From positions 1 through 54,947 of the forward strand of contig JAWQRO010000120.1 in NCBI GenBank assembly GCA_033557835.1: DNA of 54,947 nt, given 5' to 3'. Positions 10,010 to 21,800 of this stretch are shown here, piece by piece (position 1 is the stretch's first letter; the number at the start of each line of letters is the position of its first letter). The DNA comes from Helochares maculicollis (taxonomy: Eukaryota; Arthropoda; Insecta; Coleoptera; Hydrophilidae). A program made the translations under genes and the position numbers. The notes beneath the pieces are model-generated. The model saw only the letters and a program-made list of their open reading frames with translations. It ran no database searches and was not told where the DNA came from.

Positions 10010-12760
10010 CTCCTTATCCCTACCACTTGCCGTATGTATTCTTGTTCCAGCAACTTTCATTTATTGCGGTCTCCGGCTAGCCTGAATCAGGTTGTTCCTG
10101 CAAGTCTTCTGATGTCTCGGTTCCATCTGTCTTTGGGGTCTCTTAATACCCCTGGGATACTAGTCTATTATTCTTGCCCATCTATTGTCTGGCCTTCTTG
10201 CTATGTGTCCCTCCCATTGTCATTTCAGTGATTTGACTCTTTGGATTATGTCTGTTACTTTGCTACAGTGATCTTTGGGTAGTGGCTAACTTATTTGTAA
10301 CGGTTGCATTAAGAGTCCAGGTTTCGCAACCGTAAGTTAGCACTAAAAGGATACTTTGGTCGAATGTTTTTCTCTTTAAGTGGAGGGGCATTTTGGACTT
10401 GAATATTATAGAGTTTCGTCCAAATGCTCTCCATGCAATTCTATTGATTTCTGGATGTAGGGATCCTGATATATTTATTAGTTGATCGAGATATATGTAT
10501 TCGTCAACTGTTTCTAAGGCAGTACCCTCAATGGTGATGTGTGTTTTATTTGTGAATTCGTTTAACATCACCTTCGTCTTAGAGAGATTCATCTTTAGAC
10601 CTACTTCGCGACTGACCAAAGCTAGTTCGTTGATCATTGCTTGGAGACTGGTGGGGTCATTTGCTATGTTGTCGGCGAATCGAAGGTTGTTGAGGCGTTC
10701 TCCGTTGATACACAATCCGTAGTTGCCCCAGTTTAATCTTCTGAACGCATGTTTTAGCGTGACTGTGAATAGACTGGGGGATATTGAGCCTCCCTGTCTT
10801 ACTCCTTTGCGTACAGAAAATTCCCTAGTTTCTTTATGGAGTTTAACAGCCGCTTTAGCCTCTTTGTAGATGTTATTCAATAATAGTATATATGTTTTGT
10901 CTACACCTTGTTCTGTCAGGGCATTTGTTATTGCTTGTGGCATTACCGAGTCGAATGCTTTCTCAAAGACAATGAATGCTACAGTAGTAATGTGCATTCA
11001 TTGGTTCTGCTGATCAATTCTTTGATTGTTTGGATGTGATCCATTGTGCTGTAGCCCTTTCGGAATCCAGCTTGTTCTCTTGGTTGGGTAGAACTTAGTG
11101 TAGATTGAATCTGGTTGTTGATTATCTTATTATTATGTGAGGATTTTATATACTACAGGCAGGAGACTTATGGGGCTGCAATTTTTGAAGTCTCCTTTGC
11201 TACCTTTTTTGTGGATTAGGATTATGCTAGCTTTGTTCCAGGAGTCAGGGATTTTCTTTTTCTTTAAGCATTTGGTAGATAGTGTTGCTAGGTATTCCAG
11301 GGTTTTGGTGCCTGTTAGTTTTAGTAGTTCAGCAGTTATTCCGTCATTTCCTGCTGCCTTTCCATGTTTCATACTTTTTAGGGCCATTTGTATTTCAGAA
11401 AGTAGGACTGTAGGCGGACAGCTGTTAGTGGTAATATTTAATTGTGTATTGTAAGGGGCTGCGTCTAGTTTCTTGAAGAAGTTGGCCTCGTAATCAAGGA
11501 TGTCAGCTCTAGTTGTGATTCGTGTATTGTTGCTGTCAATCATAGCTAGTATTTATTTGTTGTCAAGTATTAGTTTATGATTGCCTTTCTTGTAACTTTT
11601 TCGGTTAGTGATTGCTTCTTCAACTAAATTTTCGTTGTAAATCTTGATATCTTTAGCAATCTTCTTCCTGATTGATTTGCACAATTCCACGTAACTGATT
11701 CGGTTGTTCTTGTCCGAGTTTCTCTTCATTTCTCGTCTTTGTTTCATGAGAATTTTGGTATTGTCTAAGAATTACTTGTTTTTCTTGTTCGTTATTGTAC
11801 CTCCTATTCTTATTGCAGTATTTTTAATCTGCTCCATTATTTCAAGTTTTGATTTTTAGTTTAGTACTGCTTGGAACTTTAATAGATTTGTAATATCTAT
11901 TATTGATGTGCTCCTTTGGTTTATCAGTTTAGTTCTTTCTAGTTTGGTGTTGATATGAATTTTTGCTCTGATAATTCTGTGACCGCTGCCAGTGTTAAAC
12001 ATGTTGAGGATGCTAACATATTTGACTGTATCCTGTTTGTTGGTCAGGATAAAATCTATTTCGTTTCTTATATCAGCGTTAGGTCTTTCCCAAGTCCATT
12101 TCCTGTGGGGACTTTTCTTGAAGAAAGAGTTCATTATTCTTAGGTTGGTGTATTCTGAACTGAACCAGTCTTTAATCCACGTTCATTTAGTTGGTTTATC
12201 CCGTAATTTCCCATTGACGTGTTCTGGTCCTGCTTTGTGCCTACTTTGGCGTTGAAGTCCCCAATCAGATATTTAAACTGGCAGTTTTCTTTGCTCACGG
12301 CTAGTCTTATCTCATCATAGAAGTCTTCTATTTCTTCGTCGGGGTGGCTTGATATTGGTGCATATGCCTGGACTATGTGTATTTTATATCTATGAGATAT
12401 TTGTAGCGTGAGGTAGGCTACCATAACAGAAATGCTGGATACTTGGAGCAGTTTATGTTTAATGTTCTTATTGATCAGGAATCCTACTCCGCTTGTTCTT
12501 CCTGTTGTCGTTCCTTGGTGATATAAAAGGTGACCTGATTGCATTTCTATGAGGCTTTCATCTTTTTGTCTTACTTCGCTTAGATCAATGATGGACCAAT
12601 TTATTTTGTCTGCTTCTGACAGAAGTTCTTGCAATTTTACCTGGTAAGAGAGGCTCCTACTATTGTAGGTTAAGATGTTGTAATATTGGTAGCGGCTTCG
12701 AAACCGGGGTTTCTTACCGTTTCCAGGGCCGGGTTGACCACCGGAGAATGAGGGCCATTT
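10010..12760 (-). mobile_element. Degenerate LINE (non-LTR) retrotransposon, endonuclease plus reverse transcriptase
   Basis: On the minus strand an apurinic-type endonuclease domain (about 12700-11900) is followed by a linker (11750-11550), a reverse transcriptase (11540-10300) and a C-terminal domain (10300-10030). Endonuclease marks include LSEVR, GDFNAKVG and NEIDFI. RT marks include GKAAGNDGI, EQAGFRKGYSTMDH (about 11060), FEKAFDSV and VRQGGSISP. The C-terminal part has KLATTQRS and a WxGHIARRPDNRW block. This is the widespread insect element often annotated as endonuclease-reverse transcriptase or craniofacial-development-protein-2-like; I would place it near RTE/CR1 but cannot fix the clade. 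It probably starts within the element, as 5' truncation is usual for LINEs. I could not identify target-site duplications. Confidence 0.9.
10030..12745 (-). pseudogene. LINE endonuclease/reverse transcriptase ORF, frameshifted and catalytically broken
   Basis: The reading frame is recoverable in pieces (12634-12140, 12134-11856, 11747-11553, 11543-11133, about 11120-10263, then to about 10030) separated by stops and frameshifts. Key residues are gone. The endonuclease SDH motif reads SGH (in TGSGHRI). The first catalytic Asp of RT motif A is Val (IVFEKAFD where IDFEKAFD is expected). The motif C FADD box reads FADN and a few following residues appear deleted. Further stops interrupt the C-terminal domain. 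A dead copy is certain; it could matter only as a source of sequence inside the receptor transcript. Confidence 0.88.
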
Positions 12761-14224
12761 ATTATTTGTTGCTTTAATTTTTAAAGGGGTTTCGAGAGTA
12801 AATCTTGTTTAGTTGTCTTAGTGATTTTTGCAGTTTGAACATAATACTTGAAGTGGTTAAACTCATTACTAGTATTTGTTTTTCATTGGGTGTCTTGAGA
12901 GGTTTTGGATATTTGTTCTTTAAAAATAGTACAATTATATAGCTATACAATAGTTTAATGCTGCTGCTACAAGTTTAAAACAATTTCTCTAAATTTTTCC
13001 CAATTTACCATCGGTGCTACTTTGATTTATAATGTTTATTGTTTTTTCATCATTTTTTATGGGTTCATATTCCTATTCTAACCTGTGTTAAGTACTATAG
13101 TAGATTATTTTTTAGAGCTCTTTTACATATAGTTGATTTCGAAAGTTAATAATGTAAAATAATTAAAGATATTTCAGATTCTAGTCTTATTTTGCCTCAT
13201 AAAATATTTTATATTAGAACAACAATAATTTACTTTTTTAATTTCGAGAGTGAACTCCACCAACGTGCGCATAATAAAACATATTAAAATTAATTATTAA
13301 AATGAAAAATAAATTTCCAGCGCTCTACTTATCAAAGGGCATAAATAAACACGAGTAATTTATAATTTAAAGTTGATGAAATCCGCTTGAAATATTGCGT
13401 TACGTGAGTACACTAAGGCAATACTTAGATGTTCATTTTCTCCAAAGTAAGTGGGAATATACAAATTTATTTTACATGTACTTAGCTATGAAATTTATAT
13501 TTAAAAGTGCCTAGATTTACATGTTTCATATTTACTCGAACTAGTAAAACCCTTGATTTTCTCGCCAATTTCCCGTTTATATACTTCGTGACATATTCCG
13601 CATCGCGTAGTTTATTTACCTAATCAAGCTGTCGATAATCAGGTTCTATAGCCCTCAGATTTTCTTGACTAGATATAATCTAAAACGGTACTTGTATTTT
13701 GCACCGACATTCAACACCCCTGTTTACTTTGCTTCAGCAGCAGGAATTCTATTTCTAGTTAGGTTCAATCTTGTAATAGGTAAACATAAATGCATTAGAA
13801 GTTAGGTGATATAAATTCGATACAATATTAAAATTTTATGTTCCGCTACGCAACGAACACTTTTCAATTAATGCATAGCAAATATTTAACAATGAATATT
13901 GAATGCCGTATGCTATTTATACAACGCATTTGTTTAATAGCAAAGTAGTTATTGAAGCTCGCAATAGGCGAACAAATAAAATTAGTCAACAACTAATTTA
14001 ATAATTTACTGTTAATTTTTGGTGTTGTTTAAGTTTGAATTATAGTTCCGTTTTGGTCAATCTATAGAGCTGAATAAATGTTCTATCTCCTTCTTTAGTA
14101 CAGGTGCAAATGAGGGAAATCAAAGAGACTCAGTTCTAGATGGAAACAAAACATGAATGTTGCATTGCAATTCTGTAATAAAAAACAGCTCACACGCTCC
14201 ATTAAATGTTTTTACGTGACTTAC

Positions 14225-14440
14225 CAAAGAAAGAAGGGCAGCCAACAGGCTAGAAAAGCAGACACAATGATGCCTAACGTCCTCGCAGCTTTTCTTTCCC
14301 TTCTCATCTTGTTGCTGGTGCCAGGGTCAGTCTTTACCTCTGTCATATCACCATCGACGGATTGCCTCAAGGACGTCAAACCTGCCGATATCCCGTTGAT
14401 TTGAAGATGTTTATTGAGTAGGGCTGCAGCTACTTTACTC
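14225..14440 (-). CDS. Octbeta1R: Internal exon of the octopamine receptor (end of intracellular loop 3 and TM6)
   Basis: The exon is 216 bp, between an acceptor (TTTCTCTCGTTTTCCAG, AG at 14441-14442) and a consensus donor (TTTG then GTAAGT). It is short and flanked by other open frames on the opposite strand, so it is easily missed. It reads SKVAAALLNKHLQINGI, a hydrophilic loop, then the basic RRERKAARTLG stretch at the base of TM6, which in amine GPCRs contacts the G protein. TM6 follows with the conserved CWLP motif (LACWLPFFLW). The last two bases, TG, join the G of the next exon to complete Trp. The preceding intron is also phase 2, so the previous exon should end in two bases of the codon before SKVAA. 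SKVAA..L.KHLQI before TM6 matches my memory of insect beta-octopamine receptors. Confidence 0.9.
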
Positions 14441-16577
14441 CTGGAAAACGAGAGAAATAGAGTCAGTTACAAAAGTATATCTATTTTCTCACAAAAACTA
14501 CACGCGGGTTATCAATTCTATACAAAGAAAGAGACTTGAAACCGTTCTGCATAGGTCGAGGTTTATATTTGTATCTGAAAACTATATGCTGGAAATTCTC
14601 TGGAAATATATGAGCTTTTCCCTTTTTTCTTATTTTATCCAATCTACTATAAATATATATCGTATCATAAGCTTCTTTGAAAAGTATATTTTTAGATTTT
14701 CGAATAATAAGTTTAATTTCTTGTGTGCAAGCTATATTTGTAAGCCAACTCTGATATTCATAACGTTGCTCTTTCTTTAATATGCTCCTAGATCAGCCGA
14801 TTTACGGCAGTAGCTTAGAGAAAAAACAATTGTCCATTCAAACAGAAAGAATTTTATTAGAAAAACATCAAAAGAAATAGTTTTTGTCGGGCGTGGGTTT
14901 TCTGAAGCTTTATAACTGAATTATGTTACTCCAAAGAGACTGTTGAACAAAAAGGGCAGCAGATCAAAGTTGTACGGTTGTCATATTAAATGGAACTTAC
15001 TGGGGTGCTCTTTTCTGCAATTGCTATTTTTAGCAAACTGAACACATTTGTTTGTATTAAGCGTAGTGGTTGATTTGTACGACTCTGGATTAAAATGCGA
15101 CTTAGTTATAAACATCGCACCGCATTAAATTAATTAATATTAAATACATACGCTAATGTCAGTTTTCCTTGCAAATTTATCTTGCAGCTACTCAATAGGT
15201 TTTTGTTTCAAAAAGTCCCAAAGGCTGGTATTGGCAAGCGATGTGATGTGGGAAAATCACCTCCATTGTATCACAGTTCCAATCAAAATCAATGAATTAT
15301 TCCTACGGTGTGGAAAATACACATATGTGGGTTTATACAAAAGAAATCCCTTCATAGGTAATAATGGATCAGATAAATAGAGAAATGGCAATGGTTGCGT
15401 ATACGTTGGTGGATGGTGCTTTAAGCCATATATTTAAAAGCTTGCTACACCCACAACATATTATTTCTTGTTAACAGATTATTTTTTTCCGTTTTGTTAT
15501 CAATACAAGTAATTGTATTGCATCAGTTTTCAATTATAAATCTATAAATTACTCCAATAATATATGTTAATCAACTGTATTGCAATCCTGCTGTTGACTG
15601 TATTATTGATGCAATTAGTTAAGCGAAGTTTTGTATTTGGTTCTTAAAAAATTCAATTATACTGTAGAAATAATTTCATATCTCGTTTTCGATGATTATA
15701 AATACGTTAATTTTACCAATTGAACAGCATGTTTTCAGTTTTCGTTCCAATTATCACTTTTACGGACGCTGGCGAACTATAAATCTACATTGGAGATTGC
15801 TTTAAATTTATTCAAAATATGATGACACCAAAGATTTGTTTTCAATTTTTCCCACTGGTAAATTTGAGCTCAAAGGTATTCCTTGTAACGCTAAACTATA
15901 CACAGCGACTTCAAAACATCAACATAAATTAGTTAAAAATACTAATTTGTTGATAGTTATTATGCTACAATACAAATTTGAGTACTTTAAACACACACAT
16001 TTCCAAGTGTTTTATATTTTTTGTTTTGATCAAACACATGTTATCTACAAGAAAGATTATCTAAAGTACAGTTTTATAAATTGTGTTTTATATATAGAAG
16101 TACTTTCAGAGCTTATATGATATAAAAAATATAAAACATCATTACTCATGAAGAAAAGTCACGGCTTAAAAGTTCCATTTTTGGCCTGAGATTAACTTTT
16201 TTTAACTATACAGTTGTAGGCATTAATAATTAAGTTTCTCATATGCACCTTACTTTGTACACGTCATATAATTATGAACAAATAAGAACAGTTGTTCAGC
16301 AATAGGCAATTTTGACAATTCAGTTATATGTAAAATTTATTACTTTAAATATAATTGATGAGCGCATTTTGCACTGAGATTAAAATTTGCGGCTTGTTCT
16401 CAATTGATGTAAAATATTAATTTTCTGTACTGTCAATTACTACAAAATATTACCATTTTTAGAAATGATACCCAAGTCTTTAGTTTTGATCCTTTAGAAA
16501 AATTTTTTGAAGACATTACAGTAACTGCTGTCTTTATCATAAACTCTGTAGAATATATTTTCCATTATATTGACTTT

Positions 16578-16616
16578 GGATTTGCAAAAGTACAACAGTA
16601 CATATTTTGCAAATCC
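16578..16616. repeat. Short hairpin with paired ATTTGCAAA motifs
   Basis: GGATTTGCAAAA ... TTTTGCAAATCC form a 12-bp perfect stem. A 3-base bulge (on the right arm) and a further 4-bp GTAC/GTAC stem close on an AACA loop. The octamer-like ATTTGCAAA appears on both arms. Structure seen directly; function unknown. Confidence 0.6.
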
Positions 16617-18797
16617 ATTGTTAGTAGAGCTGCTAAGGCTTCCATTACCTTATTTCGATTTACTTCTTAAAACTAATATATTTAACAAACACAGACGATG
16701 TGTCAATAAAAAAATGGATTCAAGGGGCTTCAAAGCTAATCAATCAATATCTCTTTAATTTACTCTCAGGTTTAAGTAGAGGGTTTTGCAGTTTTTTTCA
16801 ATCTATTTCATTAGCACAGTTTTCATATTTATATTCAGGAGCGAAATTGGCAAATAAAGACAATTTGTTGAGCTCTCGAATTATTCCTTTAAGTATTTTA
16901 TTATGAACGAATAGGTCCTATACGTCTTTAATTTCGTTTGTAATTTATTACCATAACAATTACAATATTCTAAGGCTATTTATGATATATAAAAATATAT
17001 ACTAATTTAGACTATAATTTCATGCTTATCGTGCTATTTAAAACGCTACAAATGGTTCCAATTTTTTTATTTGAGTGGGTACCAACAAAATGCTGAACAA
17101 TTGAAGGCTTTTTTTACTTAGTAACGTTAAGATACTAAGAAGAATTAGCCAATAAATAACATTGGCTACACAAAAATTGAAAGATTGCACTAAAACATTT
17201 TTAAGAATTAACATCTAACAAATAGTTTTCTACCCTATATTTGTAATAAGAAAACATAAATTTGATCAAACCCATCAAAACGAGTCAATTGAAATGTGGT
17301 TTCTTGGGTGATTTCATATCAATCAATTTCACTAAATTTATATTCACCCAAGGCATCACTTTTTTAAAGAATATAAGAAACTGTTTGCATGTAGCCGTGC
17401 TGCAATTTAAATATATTTTCCAAGAGTAATTGCACTTATCTATTATTCAATTCTAAGCACTTACCTGTTGTACTTTGAACTAAATTGATTCCAGGAAGCG
17501 CTGTTAGATATTCTATTATTTGCGATAGCTTGACATGATGTTAAATTGCATATTATTGGTATTTGCGATAAAATAATGCAATTAACGTCACAGCTTGCGG
17601 CAGGGAACAATAATTTTCTGGCAGACGAGACGTCGACGTCGGGACTGTTTAATTACGACGTTAAAACTAATTTCTTGACTTATATACCATGGAATACATC
17701 AAGCTATCCAAGATATTACAACTGAAATTAAACTACCCATTTTTCGGGGTGGCATCGTTTGCCTTTAAACTTTTCCTCTTTAAGAATTTCTTTCTATTAA
17801 AAGGAATAACGGTCTTGCTTGAGGATAATGAGTGCGTATTTATAAAGGGTGCCAGAAATAGCTTAGAGCAGAAAGCTTGTCGCACGACCGACGGAGCAAG
17901 GAGTTTATTTGGTTTGTTGATATAATTTTGGCCTCACGAGGAAAAATTTCCCTTATATCAAACCACTTGATAGAAGCATAGACAAATTCATTTTCTATTG
18001 AACTATTAAATGCAAATTTCAAATGACTTTCAATCGATATTTCGACTATTTCGAAGATATACTTTAAAACGTAGAGTACATAAATTTAAGTTAAAAATTT
18101 CGTTCTCTTTGTCTCGATTCTTCACTTATTTATAGTGCAATACTGGTAACTGACTTCAAGTTGACAATTTAAACAGAAAGAATAATGGTGACACTACAGC
18201 TTGTCCTCGCACAAAGAAAGTAGAGGAAATTCGGACAAACGTATAAGATACTCTACTCTCCCAATTTTTAGGGATCGGAGCTATTTTTATCTCTATTTTT
18301 TCCTTTCTCTATAAATTTATACCTACGTGTCGGGAAATGAAAAAGTGACAGCTTAAAGAAAGTCGAAATATTTTTTGGTGCCCTGCATGAAAGCTGCCAG
18401 CATAATTCTGCTTATTTAAAACTTGACACGGAAAGAGAACAGATGAGATATTATAAAGATGAAAAACACATTAATTTAAAATTAACGAAAGAATAAAATG
18501 ACAGTTTTGCATGATAAACGATGAAGTGGTCACTAGGTCAGTAACTCTACTTTTATCTCAAGTTGAAGTTCTGATGGTAATTCATTTAATTAAGAGGAAA
18601 TTTTGCTAATTTATGTGGTGGAGCAAAAACACCTACTTTCATCTCGTGAAGGATTAAAAGGTAGCAGGCGATTAAAAACTAGATTACTTGTTTCCTCTCA
18701 GGAGTATCCGGGAAAGATAAATTTAAAATTGCACCGGCAGTTGATCTTACCGCTTCAGGTTCTTGTTGAAAGCTGCAGGAAAAAATGATTAAAGGCT

Positions 18798-18820
18798 ATA
18801 TAGCGTGGTAGACGCTATAT
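18798..18820. repeat. 9-bp stem, 5-base loop hairpin
   Basis: ATATAGCGT (18798-18806), loop GGTAG, ACGCTATAT (18812-18820). A perfect small inverted repeat in AT-rich DNA. It has no poly-T context or known function and may be chance. Confidence 0.6.
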
Positions 18821-21800
18821 TATTTAATTATGACAGATAGAGGCTGATTTTATTGAGTTACGGAGCTGGAAAAGCTTATATCAACATTTGTTCCACCCTT
18901 ATTCAATTTTAAATATCGCTTTTAATAAGGCTTTGAAAAATCGTACAATTTATGGATTAAAAGTTGAAGTTTCAAGTTTTTAAATGCAAACTCTTAACAA
19001 TAATACATTGTTATAAAGTGCACTTATTAATAGTCTCTGGGGGTTAGAGTAGGCAGCGGCTGGGCAAACAGGATTTTTTATTTCCTTCTTCGATAAAATT
19101 TTATGAATACTTCATAATTCATCGCACGTTGAAGTGACGCGCGGTACAATCGTAAAATTCGGGGGGTACAATTACGTTTTAAAAAAGTTTTAATTGAATT
19201 GTCCCAAAGTTAGAATGGCTACTTCTTCAAGTGGAATCCTATTATGTCTTATCAAAAATGATAATTTAAATTACGGAAGGATTTTATACGAAAAAATTAC
19301 CTGACGGAATTGCATGAGTCAAGAAATTTCGTGTTTCAAGCGCCGCGAAACAAAATAGCGAAATAAAAATACATTTCGAAAGCAATTACCAAAGGGAAAG
19401 AAAAGAGTAGCGACTTGAATTTTGATTTTGTATCGAGAAAATCTATCGTTTGGAAATCAAATATGCTCTATGTGAAATCAAGAGGGGAAAATCCACTTAA
19501 AATTCTTTTGGCATCATGTACCAATTGATGAGGGAACATTAAAAAAGGAAGTTTAGATTAGTCTTCAGCCTATAAAGTTATATGGTCAACATAGATGTAA
19601 GTATTAGGAGCGTATCGATAAAAACTGCAGGAAATATAAAAGTTGTGCAAGTTCTGAAAGCTTCCGCTCTTGGTCACTTCGATACAGCATTTTTATTAAG
19701 ACGGTGGTCGTTTGAAACGCTAGCAGCTTCGGTATTGAGATACGGAGATGAATTTTCTCCAAGTATAGTAACACAATGAAAGAAAGGCATTGAAAAGAGT
19801 TCTTCATCGGGACACAATGAAACTTTGCGAAGGTGTTATTTATTTGACCTCAATCGTACAATAAAAACCCTATAGTGCAGTTTTGAGCGACACAATAGTC
19901 TATTGCAACTAAAAATCGATTTGCAATGATGGTAAAGTCCAGAATGGGCCATCTGAGAATTCTCTTAGCAAGATGCTAACATCATGCGGTTTTAAATCGC
20001 TTTATCGGTCAAAATTCCGTTGTACCGTTTGACGGTCTTAAAGTTTGGGAGCATTTTCAATTCAATGTATTGTTTGCAGTTCGAAGTTAAAAAACTTACT
20101 CCAGTAGTACTTAAATATAAATATTAACTGAAGTGACGTCAATCAACATTTATGTAGACACAACCGCATAATATAAAACAAGTAAATTCATAACGTAGTA
20201 AAAAATATAAGCATGATACAGAAATAGTACTGAAATGTCTATCTTTTACTCATTCAGTATTTTCATATTAGTCTAAAGTTAAATTTATATATTAGATGCT
20301 TAGTTTTCTCTTTTATTTGTGATGTATTTCTTTATATTAGAAGCCCAGTTTGCGCTTTTAATAAGGAAATCTTTCTGAAGGCACACTATTGCCTTAATTA
20401 ACAGAATGGTTAGCGATATTAAGAGCTTAATGTTTTGGTAAAATAGAAAGTGAGTCGTTTCAGAGTAGCAGTTTTATTGTTGATCAATCCAAAATATACC
20501 AAAATAGCACATTCATAAAGAGAACATATTATATGTTTAGCAGTTATATATTTTCATGGCAACATATCTCCTTTTTTACAAGTTTTAAAACTACATAATT
20601 ATATGCGATCGTCTAAAATGTTTTTAGCCGATGTTAACAATCAGCTACTTTTGAATATTCCGAGGAATGAACTACGCAGTTTTACTTAACATATAGCTTA
20701 ATTAGTTTTATGAAAAATGTCACTCAAAAATTATAATCTTTTATGGAAAGTATCTTTGTCCTGAAATTATAGTACCACAGAAATATTTGTATACTAAAAA
20801 TATCAATTCAAATATTTTGAAAATGTAGCAAATTTATAAAGTTTGTCCTGTAATTTCAAATTGTGTAGCGAAAATAATTCTTAGTTCCAATCGCTTATGA
20901 AATACTGACAAACTTTGAGACTTTAAACGAAATCATATAATTTCATTGATTAAAGCTTGTTGAATTTTTAATATTGATTGCGATTCATGAAATTCTAGCT
21001 TAAGGGTTTTTTAAATTAAAATTCTGAAATTAAATGAAATGTAACCATATATAAAAACTATATTTGAGTTGCTAAAATATTCAATTAGATGCTTCATAAT
21101 TAATACATAAATCAATAATTAAAATTATTTCTTGTTTTTAAAAACTGAGTAAACCTGCGGCTATTTTAATATTAATTTTCTGATATTGTTTACAATAATC
21201 AATTATATTTAGATGTTAACTATGTCATGTTTCGAATAACGTTGTACGAGTTAAGGGGTAATAAAATATATCTGATTATTAGTATAAAGTTCTGCTGTTT
21301 AGTGTTTACTAAATTTTTGTTATATAATATGTCAAATAACTTCATAACACTATTTTCTAAAGAAGTAAGTATTTTTTTTAAGTTCTCATCGTTGTCCTTA
21401 AAAATTTGCAGACGTAGCAAGCTGTACAATATTTTGAGCAAGATAAAAAAGGTGATTCATTTTTCTACTAAAATTATTTGGCAGGACACTGATTTTTTTT
21501 TATATTTTAGCTGAATAACACCTATAGGAGCCGTGCTTTCTCCTGCTATAGATTCAGCGGTTCTCTTTATTTGCAGAAATATCGATGGCTTAGTTCTTAG
21601 AGACTTCATGGGAGGAGACTACGTTTAGCTGTTTCAATTATCCAAATTTGAGTAGAAACCAACACTTTGAGTCTTAAGTAAAGACAGTATCAGAAAGTGT
21701 CAATAGAGAAATTCGTTTAAATTAACATATTTGTGTAAACTTTATAATGAATTCGATGATTGTTTCTATTTAAAACGTCCATAATATAATGTTTCCTACA

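Larger units (their letters stand above)
6895..14224 (-). other. Receptor intron (7,330 bp) hosting a mariner and a LINE
   Basis: Donor GTAAGT (14224 downward) and acceptor TTGCAG (ending 6895) are both on the minus strand. The upstream exon ends in TG and the downstream exon begins with G, which together make TGG (Trp), so the intron is phase 2. The joined protein reads FFLW-YVITTLCG, the expected end of TM6 and start of extracellular loop 3. About 4.0 kb of the intron is the two transposons. The rest (6897-8424, 9714-9953, 12761-14223) is AT-rich DNA in which I see no further feature. Confidence 0.85.

Noticed and set aside
11137..12255. Plus-strand frames of 60-105 codons
   Set aside because: Antisense to the LINE endonuclease and reverse transcriptase.
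14153..14404. Plus-strand 83-codon frame with a signal-peptide-like start
   Set aside because: It is the opposite strand of the receptor TM6 exon; the hydrophobic run mirrors TM6 coding sequence.
15000..15050. Donor-like CCCCAGTAAGT on the minus strand near 15000
   Set aside because: Only about seven codons are open before a stop, with no GPCR similarity.
17458..17560. Donor AACAG-GTAAGT at 17460s in the phase needed for the exon before SKVAA
   Set aside because: The upstream open frame has no TM5 or loop features; AG-GTAAGT matches the general donor consensus and occurs by chance.
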